A stretch of DNA of 64,000 nucleotides from Anaspis maculata (Eukaryota; Arthropoda; Insecta; Coleoptera; Scraptiidae): NCBI GenBank assembly GCA_949128115.1, contig OX421963.1, positions 3,224,001 through 3,288,000 on the forward strand, read 5' to 3'. The position numbers and the translations under genes are program-made. Of the stretch, positions 20,592-32,500 are shown one piece after another; position 1 is the first letter of the stretch, and every line of letters begins with the position of its first letter. The notes under the pieces are model-generated. The model made no database searches. It worked only from the letters and a program-made list of their open reading frames with translations, and was not told where the DNA came from.

Positions 20592-23500
20592 GTAAGTCAA
20601 TAAACTGTAGTGGGCACAAGTAGGTAGTAGCCGAACAGCATCAGTCGAATTTTGTGCGCAAAAAAATTTATTATAAAAAAAATACTTTCAACTTTCGTTC
20701 AAAAGTCTTGTCGGTATTTTTCGTCATGTACTTGTTTTCGTTTTCTTGCAGTAATCCTTGTTCGTCCACTTTGTCGTACCAGGATTCGAAGACGATAATG
20801 GAACTACAACCTGTTGATAGCACCATGAATAATCAGAGGAAGAGGAAAATGTCTTCTTGCCAGTAAGTTTTTACTTTTTATTATGTACAGGGTGGCCAGC
20901 TCAAAGGTGTTTCCTTCTTTATTTTCGCTATATTCAACGTATTTTTGCTATTTAAAAACTTTGCTTGATCAGTTTTTTTTATAAACTTTTTGGATCTGTA
21001 ATCACAGTGTTTTGGAAGCAGGTTGGAGTGTGTTTAGTTCATTTTCTGTTTTCAAAGATTTGGAAAAAGTATTGATTGAATAATTAGGTAGAAGAGAGTA
21101 ATCAATTTGGTTGAATTTCGAAAAAAAAAACGAGAAGAGAGTTCAAAGTTCACTAACTGAGCTGAAAAAAGGGAAAAAACCACTTATTTTGCAAGTTCAT
21201 CTGAATTTGTTATCTAAATGTCTACATGGTGATAATAGGTATAATTATATTATTAAGTATATTTTATAGGTATATTACAGGGTGAGTCATTGATACTGAA
21301 AAGCTTGATTGCACTCACACAAGTATTGATAGGTAGGTACCGAACCGAAATAAACCAAATGTCGTTGCAAACGGTAGGCCAAAGTGCATTTTGTGAAATT
21401 ATTTTGCCCCATACTGGGTGACCCACTTTTGCAGAGCAGCCTTCAACTTATTTGTTTTAAATGGCATTCCTGTACATTTTTATATATTTGGATTTGTCCT
21501 TTCTTTAGTTTTATAAATCCGTTTAGTTTTTGCAATTCGCTTCAGCCGTTCAGAAATGATTGATTTTTTTCTAAAACAAAATGCGTTGATAGACACTTGT
21601 TCGAAAAATTGCAAGGCACTTGATTTTTGGAAATTCAAATTGAGAAATTGAGAATTTACCAAAATTACGGCAAGGTTATGCCACAATAAAGATAGACGGC
21701 CTCTCTGCCAAAAGATACCCCAAACTGTTACTTAGACAAGAGCAAAAGTACCAATCTGATACCTCAAAAATCAAGTGCCTTGCGATTTTTTTGAAAAAAC
21801 GTCCGTCAAGGTTTTTTCTTTAGAAAAAAAAAACTAGTAACTTTTGAACGGCTGAAGCGAATTGCGAAAACTAAACGGAATTATAAAGCCTGAAACATAG
21901 TGAATCCAAATATGTGATAAGTGAAAATATGCAGGGAATTCGGTTTCAAAAAATTCAGTTAGAGGCTGCTCTGCAAAAATATGACACCTTGTATGTGTCG
22001 AAATAGTTTTAGAAACTGCGCTTGTACCCTCCGTTTCCAATGCCATTTGGTTTATTTCGGTATCATTAGCGTAAGTGCAATCCAGTTTTTCTGTGTAAAT
22101 GATTCACCCTGTAAACAGAGAATTCGGATTTAAAATTCCGAAACTTCGCCAGTCGATAAAACACCGCAAAAGCGTTTTTCCGCATATAACTTTTGAACCG
22201 TTCCGTCGATTTTGTTCCAATTTCGACCAGAGTTCACTGAAATGAGTCTCCATCGAATAACAGAATAATATTGTTTCATCCAAAATTTTCAGGAGCGTAT
22301 AGATAATGAATGTTACCTTTTTTCTTCCCCTATTTTCACTTTTGTGTACATTTCTCAAAATTGTTCATATAACTAATTATTTTTTAATCTTGAATTTTGC
22401 AAGGATAACTTTTTAGTCTCAATTGAACGTAGAATTTAAAAATACGACCATTTCTGAAAAACATCCGAAGGGGGTGAAAAAAAGGAAGAGAAGAGGAAGA
22501 CATCCTACATTACCTACGCCCCTTGAAAATTTTGACATTATTTCGAGGTGGAAAATGAAATTTGTGAATAAAAATCGCATATTCGAGAAGTCGCCGAAGA
22601 GGTCTTCTCTGAGAGTTGTCACTCGATGGGTTTCGCTTCAATTTGATTTCGCGACTCAGAAGCATCATTTTTCAAAAATACTCAAATATCCTTTATACTC
22701 TCATATTCGAATTCTCCACTGAATTTCGTTATGTCAAGCATAAACTCGATTTGTTAACATATTAATGTCGTGTTAATCAACAAAAAAACAATCAGGGATA
22801 GTTGGCCATGGAATAGGTGCCTACTTCCGGCGTTATCTCCGTGATAAATTACGGTAGACATAACGTGTTTGGTATCAAATCGAAGCAAATTATACAAGAA
22901 TCACAAATTAAACTTCTGCACCTCGTTTCCTTATGAATTTCACAATTTTGAATCATGTTCCCTTTGGTTTCGAAAGTTTTGATATAATTTCTGGCTGTGA
23001 GTGAATATTTAGAGAAACTGGTTGCGTAATTTAACAGGCACAGTAAAGAGCTTCTTTGAGAGTCGTCATTCGATAGGGTTCGCTTCACTTTGATTTCGCG
23101 ACTCAGAAGCATCATTTCTCAAAAATGCTTCAGCATTCTTTATAATGCCATATTTCATTCCTAGAATTATTTCGGTTAGGTCAAGCATAAACTCGACATG
23201 TTTACGTAGATAACTGCCGTGACAGGTAGCACAAACCCGACCACAAACCAATAAGGGATAGTTGGCTATGGAATACCTACTTCCGCCGTTATCTCCAGGA
23301 TTAATTGCGGTAGACATGTCGTGTTTGGTACTAAATCAAAGCAAATTATACAAGGATCACAAATTTGGGCTTTTTACATCATTTTTTTGTGGATTCGATA
23401 ATTTTGTCTTATTTTCTCTCGATTTTTCTGAAGTTCTTATATAATTTCTGACCGTGAATGGAAATTTAGATAAGCTGAAGGCATATTTGAATGGTCACCG

Positions 23501-26500
23501 TGAAGAGCTTCTGCAAGAGTTGTCACTCGATAGGATTCGCTTCACTTCGATTCCGCGACTCAGAAGCATCATTTTTTTTTTAAATGCTCCAATATTCTTT
23601 ATAATGTTATATTTGAATCATCAACTGAATGGGGCCTTGCAATTGAAAAACTCAACGTGAGGTCGCCACTACTGTAGGGGGCGCCTACTTCGATAAAGCA
23701 GCCGTAACGACGCGAAAAACAGGGGAGTTTGAGTAGTTTGACCAGTAACTGACAGTGACTGGAGACGTCAAGCAAGAAACAGAGGTTATCCAAATTTCAA
23801 ATCAAGACATAAAATGACGGACGTCGGTCGCTGAAGCGTCAACGCCGTCAAAATCGTCGAATTTGCCCCCAACGGTCGTGGCGCCCTCGGTGTGTAAAAG
23901 TGGCAGTGCAAGGCCCCATTCTGGTTATTTCAAGCATAAAATCGATTTGTTTATATGAATGAATGTCGCGTTGTTTAACAAAAACCAATCACAGATAGGT
24001 GGCTATGGAATACCTATTTCCGCCGTTATCTTCGGGATAAATTACGGTAGACATGTCGTGTTTGGTATCAGATCAAAGAAAATTATGCAGGAGTCACAAA
24101 TTCAACTTTCGTACCTCATTTCGTTATAAGTTTTATAATTTTGTATTTATTTTATCATAGATTTTACCTTGGTTTTTCCAAAGTTTTGATGAAATTTCTG
24201 GCTGTGAGTGAACATTTAGAGAAACTGAATGCATAATTTAACAGAGATCATAAAGAGCTTCTCTGAGAGTCGTCACTGGATAGGATTCGTTACACTTTGA
24301 TTTCGCGACTCAGAAGCATCATTTCTCAAAATCATCAACTCGACATGTTCACCTAGATATTTGCCGTGATAAGTAACAAAAACCAATCAGGGATAGTTGG
24401 CTATTGAATACCTGCTTCCGCCGTTGTCTACGGGATAGATTGCTTTAGACATGTCGTGTTTGGTATCAAATCGGAGCAAATTATGCAAGAATCACAAATT
24501 CAATCTTTGCACCTCATTTCCTTATGAATTTCACAATTTTGAATCATGTTCCCTTGGTTTTCGAAAATTTTGATACAATTTCTGGCTGTGAGTGAATATT
24601 TAGGGAAACTAGATGCGTAATTTAACAGGCACAGTGGAGAGCTTCTTTGAGAGTCGTCACTCGATAGGATTCGCTTCACTTTGATTTCGCGACTCAGAAG
24701 CATCATTTCTCGAAAATGCTTCAGCATTCTTTATAATGCCATATTTCATTCCTAGAATTATTTCGGTTGGGTCAAGCATAAACTCGACATGTTTACGTAG
24801 ATCATTGCCGTGACTGGTAACACAAGCCAGTCAGAGATAGAGATGGCTATGGAATACCTACTTTCGTCGTAATCTTCGGCATTAATTGCGGTAGACATGC
24901 CTTGTTTGGTATTAAATCGAAGCAAATTATGCAAGGATCACAAACTTAGGCTTTCTACCTAATTTTCTCATGAATTTGATAATTTTGTTTTATTTTCTTT
25001 TGATTTTTCTGACGTTTTCATAAAATTTCCGGCCGTGAGTGAAAATTTAGAGAAGATAAATGCATAGTTCAATAGTCACCGTGAAAAGCTTCTGTGAGAG
25101 TTGTTACTCGATAGGATTCACTTTACCTCGATTCCGCGGCTCAGAAGCATCATTCTAAGAAAATGCTCCAACATTCTTTTCAATATTATATTCGAGCTAC
25201 TTACTGAATTTTGGTTATGTCAAGCATAAACTCGATTTGTTAGCATAAATGAATGTCGCGTTATTCAACAAAAACTAATCATAGATAGGTGGCTATGGAA
25301 TATCTACTCCCGCCGTTATCTCCGGGATAAATTAGGGTAGACATGTCGTGCTTGGTATCGGATCAAAGCAAATTATGCAAGAATCACAAATTTAGCCCTT
25401 GTACCTCATTTCCTTATGAATTTTATACTTTCGTATCATTTTCCCCCAGTTTTTCAAAAGTTTTGATATAATTTCTTTCTGTGAGTGAATATTTAGAGAT
25501 ACTAGATGCATGATTCAACAGGCACCGCGAAGAGCTTCTTTGAGAGTTGTCACTCGATAGGATTAGCTTCACTTTGATTTCGCGACTCAGAAGCATCATT
25601 TTTCAAAAATGCTCCAACATTATTTACAATGCCATATTTGAATTCTCAACTTAATTTTGGTTGAATCAATCATCAACTCGACATGTTTATCTAGATATTT
25701 GCCGTGATAAGTAACAAAAACCAATCAGGGATAGTTGGCTACGGAATACCTACTTTCTCCGTTATCTCCGGGATTATTTGCGGTACACATGTCGTGTTTG
25801 ATATCAAATCGAAGCAAATTAGGCAAGAATCACGAATTGACCCTTTGTACATCATTTCCTTATGAATTTTATAATTTCGTATCATTTTTCCTTGGTTTTT
25901 CAAAAGCTTTGATATAATTTCTGGCTGTGAGTGGATATTTAGTGGAACTAGATGTATAATTCAACAGGCACCGCGAAGAGCTTCTTTAAGAGTTGTTACT
26001 TGATAGGATTCGCTTCACTCTGATTTCGCGACTCAGAAGCATCATTTTTCAAAAATGCTCCAGCATTATTCACAATGCCATATGTGAATTCTCAACTTAA
26101 TTTTGGTTGAATCAATCATCAACTCGACATGTTTATCTAGATATTTGCCGTGATAAGTAACAAAAACCAATCAGGGATAGTTGGCTATGAAATACCTACT
26201 TTCGCCGTTATCTCCGGGATTATTTGCGGTAGACATGTCGTGTTTGGTATCAAATCGAAGCAAATTATGCAAGAATCACAAATTGACCGTTTGTGCTTTA
26301 TTTCCTTATGAATTTTATAATTTTGTATCATGTTCCCTTGGTTTTTCGAAAGTTTTGATATAATTTCAGGCTGTGAGTGAATATTTAGAAAAACAGGTGC
26401 GTAATTTAACAGGTACCGTGGAGAGCTCCTCTGAGAGTTGTTACTTGATAAGATTCGCTTTAATTTGATTTCACGACTCAGAAGCATCAATTTTCAAAAA

Positions 26501-29500
26501 TTCTCCAATATTGTTTATGAAGTCATATTTGGATTCTCAACTCAATTTTGGTTGAATCAAGCATAAACTCGGCATGTTTACATAGATAATTGCCGTGATA
26601 AGTAACAAAAACCAATCAGGGATAATTGGCTATGGAATACCCACTTACGCCGTTATCTCCAGGACTAATTGTGGCCGACATGTCATGTTTGGTATCAAAT
26701 CGAAGCAAATTATACAATGATCACAAATTTTATATTTATATCTCATTTTCTAATGTACAGGGTGTCATATTTTCGATGATTTTGGCGATTTGATCTATTT
26801 ATCGAGGAGGTAGAAAAAACTGACCTATATGTCATAAGCTTGATTTTAGAAAAAAAATTGATTGGTGAAAACCGCATTTGATATTTCATACCGTTTTCGT
26901 GATATAGTGAAATTGTGACAATATAATTTACGAATGATCAACTTTTTCCAGTATTGATATTTTGCCATTTTGCAAAAACTTTTTCGGGGTATTTTTTCAC
27001 GTAAATCAAGACAAAGTTACTAGTTTTTTTCCTCCGCCCACTAGATTTCAGGTTATTCCAATAAAACTTTAATTTCATCCGTTTTTTAAATGAACATTTG
27101 AAATTTCAAGTATATTTCAAGAACTCTATAGCGATTTCAAAAATACCCTTTTTTTTTAATTTCCACTTCAATTAGGGCAAAATATTTCAAATTTCCAACT
27201 ACTATGTAGGCGACAATAAGACATGCTTGTCGAAAGTTCCAATTAGGCACACGTGGAAATTTCTCGAATCCCGATTTCGATCACCGTAAGTTCTGGAACG
27301 TCGCTTCTTTTTATAAATACTTAGTGCCGCGGCATTATGTCACATCGAAATTAATAATATACATTACTGAGGTTGGAAACGGAATCGAAGGCAATTATAA
27401 GCGGGAATCCCCAGAAGTGCGCTTTTAGGCACCTATACCCTACCACTTGCCTCTGCTGTTAGGTCCCTGGACCAATCAAACATCTAAGATTTTCGATTTT
27501 CGCTTCCCCTGTATGTGTACAGGGAACAAGTAAGGAACAAGTTAAGTGTCACAGAGACGTGGGGGGTAAACATTAAACATAATTTCTGTTCTATCTATAT
27601 ATACTTGATTAACCGTTAATTAATGCGACGTAAACTCCGTAAACGCGCAAACTTAAAGGTCACTTATAGGAATTCCCCTAACGTGTTCTCCATCAACATC
27701 TACGCTACCTACACCACACACATACATACACGCCACACAAGCAACAAAGAAAGTGTTGTTAATTGTTTCTTGAACTTGTACTAAGTATCAACTCTTGAGT
27801 GCGCTGCATTTTGTACGAGTTCTTTGGCGCTCTCTCTAACCCTTTGACTGCCGCCTCTGGCTCTTTTAATAATAACAGGCACGCGGAAATTATGATTTTC
27901 TTTTGAGTATTTGTACTAAGAATAAAATATTTGTCGAGGCGGCGGCATTCAAAAGTAACAGACAAAAAAGGATCAATGCGAAAAAGTTATGAATGCGAAA
28001 TATGTATTTAGAAATTGTGCGGAGCTGACAATAATTTAATGAAATGAAGAGTAAATAATGCCTTTACCAATAGAGCATCACGCACCACTCAAAGTTATAT
28101 CTATAATCAGTTTCATGGTTATTTTCATTACGTTGGGAAAGTCGGCTCTACTGGTTGGTGGTTTTTCGCTAATGCTGTTAGGTAGTGGTGGTCGCTAAAA
28201 AAAATCATGCCCGTTTTTCTGTAAGCTTATTCCTTCGACTGCTTCAACTGGTTCGTACGACCATTTTGTTTCGTGGGATACCCTGATGCGTTCATGGAAA
28301 GGTCGATTCACAATTGGAATTCTCAATTTTTTCATCATGACAGTTGTTATACTTCTTAAAAAAAATCAAAAAAGTCACTGGATTTGTATAAAATTCACAC
28401 TAATGAGAACTATCTCAACAATGCTCAAGCGCGGTGGCACTAAAGAAAGTGGCATGAATAATGTCAAACATTAAAAAAAAATTAAAGCATCTCCCAACCC
28501 TTCTCAAAATTCTCTCATTCTTAATTAAAAGAAGGTTTTCTCCCCTATCAACTCCCGATTCTTGAAAACGACACTTGCCAGCAAAAACCAGCGGATTTAT
28601 ATTTCGAGGAAGATATTCATGACACGTGTTGTTCAATTTTTAGCTTCAATCCTTTCGCCCCCACCCTACCCTACCTTAACATTTCAAATAGCATTACCTA
28701 TCTTGTGATACAATTAATTAAAAATAATCAAATTCTCGTTTTGTCAAGCATTGGAAGAACTCCCCTCCCCGCTCCAAGCTACTCAAAATTATTTTATTGT
28801 TAATGATTGGGAAGTTTTTCCCCTATTAGCTCCCGATTCTCGAAAACGAGATTTTCCAGCAAAAACAGCCCGATTTTTATTTCGAGGGAATATCTAAGAC
28901 TCGATCTAAGACATGTATTATTGCCAAATTTTCGTCTTCAACCACTTCGCCCCCACCCTACCTTACCTCAAAATTTCGAATAGAATATGAATTAATACAT
29001 TATGATACATCAAAGTGAAGGTAATGGAATCCTATTTCTGTCAATATATTTTAAACTTTTTGAAACCATCCCCCAACCCTTTTCCATTTGGAAATTTAAA
29101 TTAGGGTAGGATGGGGGCGAAGAGATTGAAAATACAAATTTGGTGATACGTGTCTTAACTGTTCCCTTCAAATGAAAATTGGTCTGTTTCGGCGTTTTCT
29201 TCAAAAATACTTTGGTGGCGAGAAATGTCAGGCGGTAAGTTTGAAAATGAGCACCTTGTATATCTCGTGCTTCAAGAAACAAAGCTTGACTTACACGAGA
29301 AAAGCTATTTTGGCCGTGCCTGGCGTTAGGCAAGTATACCTTCCGGTATACCTAGTTTTTATTAAATTTCAAAAAGTAAGACTTCATAGTTGCTCTACAC
29401 TGCCCCGTACTATAGCTGACCTCGGCGCTATGTGTCTTGGTTTATCGCCCTGGTCTTCAACTTCATATTCGCCAGGAATTGATAGCTGTCTACCACAGTA

Positions 29501-32500
29501 ATCCCTCCCTCTTTTTTCAAAGAGAAAATGGTGACACTTGGCAAATGCTCTACACTGCCTCGCACTATAAATAACCTTTGTGTCTCGGCAGCCGCCTCGT
29601 TCATACAATTCAACTAAGAAAACACTTATACAATATCAATAATTACGACTGCATGGGGAATGCCACACGCCAGACCGACCGAGCACCACCAAACCCAACA
29701 AACACGTGTTTCGACCTATATGGGTTTCATCAGTGTTGAGGCACTCAAGGCGGATGCTCAACGATCTAGTGTATCTAGCGCATTATAGCGCACATATGGG
29801 ATCCGATACGCTGGATCATCGAGCATCCGCCTCGAGTGCTCCAATACTGATGAGATTCAAACAGGTCGAAACACGTGTCTGTTGGGTTTCGATGGTCGGT
29901 CTGGCGTGTAGGATTCCTAGTTCATTCACATAATAAGTAGAAGCTTTGGAAAGCGTTGAAATTTTCACATTAATTAATTATGACTTTGATCGCGATGAAA
30001 AGAATGCTCCATGCAGTATAGTTGACCTCGACGCCTGTCGTCTCGGCTGCCGTCTCAGCCATACCCTACAGATTCGACCGGACGGGATTATTTTCACTAA
30101 AAAGTATCCAGTTTTTTTTTCAACAACACTGTTAATTTTCCATGAAAGTCACTTATTCTTCTCGAGCCAAAGTTTACGGCTGAAGTGAAAACCAAGTCGA
30201 GGTCAGTTATAGTGCGAGGTAATGTATAGCAACGCCGAAGTGTTACAATTGTTTCTATTACGTCAAAACTAGATACTTTATTTTTCCCAGCCGAATCGGA
30301 AGAGTACCTTGCACCTACGACAGAAGCAAAAACCGAGGCGTAAAGGGTCGAGGTTAGATATAGTGCGAAGCAGCAGAGCAACCAGAAAGTGTTTTTTTGT
30401 TCTCGTGAAAAAAATATTTTTTTTGTTGAATCCGTAGTGTCTTGCCAAGGTGGTAGCTGAAACGTCGAGGTCAGGTATAGTGCGAAAAGCAATAGTAAAG
30501 CATCACCGTTTTCTAATCGATACACTCTATAATACCGAAATTAGGTGTTTTTCCATAAAAAAGATTTATCCTTCTTGAACTCCAAGAGTAGAGCCGAAGA
30601 AGAAACTAAGTCGAGGTCAGTTATAATGCGAGGCAATGTAGAACATACGCAAAGTGTCTCGATTTTTCCTCTACAACAAAACCAGGTATAGCCAGGTACT
30701 TTTTCAGCAATTACAATCTTTAATAGCCGAATCGAAAGAGTAGCTACGGCAAAGGCAGTGACCGAGGCGTTAAGGGTCGAGGTCAGATATAGTGCGAAGC
30801 AATGTAAATATATATATATATAATCATATCCCTTTTTTACCCGTCAAGGTGTAAAGGTGCAAAAAATTACATTTCATTTTGATTTCATTAACAATTTCAA
30901 CAAAATTTTAAACTTAAATTAAATTCTTGTTATCCTGAGCCGTATACGAATTCCCTCCATTTTCTTTTGTCTTTAGCCATTCTCTTTGCTTCATTCCATT
31001 CCACGTTTCTCTCCTTCAGTGTTTCTGCTACCGTCTGGTCCCATGTTTTTCTTGGCCTTCCTCTCGCTCTCTTGCCCAACGTCTTAGCCTCCCATACATT
31101 CTTCACCGGTCTTTCTTCGTTCATTCTCACTAAATGTCCAAACCATCTTAGTTGCTGTCTCTTGATTGTCTGCCATATCGGTTCCACTTCCAGTTCTTCT
31201 CTAATTTGAACATTTCTTATCCTGTCTAGCCTTGTTACTCCCCTCACTCTTCTTAGGTATTTCATTTCCATCGCCTGAACTCTGCTCTTCATACCATTGG
31301 TCAATACCCAGCTCTCGCTACCGTATATCAGGATTGGCTTGTATATGGTGTTGTATACTGTCATTTTGGTCTTGTTGCTTATGTCCTTCTTGCTAATAAA
31401 TGATTTGCTCAGTGCGTGGTACATCTTTGCTGCGCTATTGATTCGACTGCTGATTTCTTCTTCCATCCTTCCATCGTTTTTAATTGTCACTCCGAGATAT
31501 TTGTAGCTCTCCACTTGTTCCAGCTTGTTTCCATACACCTCTATCTCTATCTTTCTGTTTTCTTTTCCTATCACCATCACTTTGGTCTTATTCGTGTTTA
31601 TTTTCATTCTTCTCTTAGTCAGTTCTTCTTCCCATAGTTTCAAATTTTCCTTTAGTTGTGCTTCTCCTTCTGCGCAAATTGTAAGATCATCCGCGAATGC
31701 ACACTCTGCTAATTTGACCATTCTCAATTTCCTGTATCCTACATTCACTTTGTGTACTTTTTGCTTTAGTTCCTTCAATATGTCGTCCATTGCAATAATA
31801 AACAGGGTCGGGCTTAGCACCCCTCCCTGTTTGAGCCCCTGATCTACTGAGAATTCTTCTGACTGCATATTATTTGTTCTAACATAGTTCTTGTTGTTGT
31901 TGTATAGTCCTTCTATAGCTCTCCTCAACTTAACGTCTACGCCTCTCTTCTCTAAACTATCCCATATCATTTTCCGCGGTATTCGATCGAACGCTTTCTC
32001 AAGATCCAAAAATGCGAGACATACTTCTTTATTTTTGTTGGTTTTTTCTATAAGCTGTTTGATGGAAAATATGTGGTCTTGCGTGCTCCGTCCCTTTCTG
32101 AACCCACTCTGTGCTTCCTCCAACTGTGGTTCGATTTTCTTTCTGAGTTTTCCTTCCAGTATTCTCTCGTAAGTTTTTGCTACCACACTCATAATAGTTA
32201 TGCCTCTGTAATTTCCACAATCTCTCGAATCGCCTTTCTTAAATATTGGGATGATAATTCCTGTCCGCCAATCTTCCGGTACTTCTCCCGAACTCCATGC
32301 CATGCAGAAAATTTCCGTCAACATCTTCACGCCTTTTTCTCCCAGTTTCTTTAGCATTTCGGATGTGATTTGGTCGTGTCCTGCAGATTTTCCATTTTTC
32401 ATCCTGTTCACCATTTCTATAACTTCCTCTTCATTGATTATATTTTCTTGGTCTTCTTTTCGGTGGTGCTGTGCCTTGCTCATCATTCCATTTCGCTGTT

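Larger units (their letters stand above)
29385..30808 (+). repeat. GAGGTCAGNTATAGTGCGA repeat block, left of the LINE
   Basis: The motif GTCGAGGTCAG(T/A)TATAGTGCGA recurs at about 30196, 30340, 30460, 30610 and 30776, with longer units sharing CCGAGGCGT and ACAACCAGGAAATG. At 29390-29580 the same motif appears in reverse orientation (CACTGCCTCGCACTATA). The block continues on the other side of the LINE, at 33848-35470. Confidence 0.85.

Noticed and set aside
27250..27255. E-box CACGTG in cyc intron 2 as a clock-controlled enhancer
   Set aside because: A single six-base match is expected by chance in a window of this size. Other copies lie within MITEs (322, 29703, 29872), so there is no specific support.
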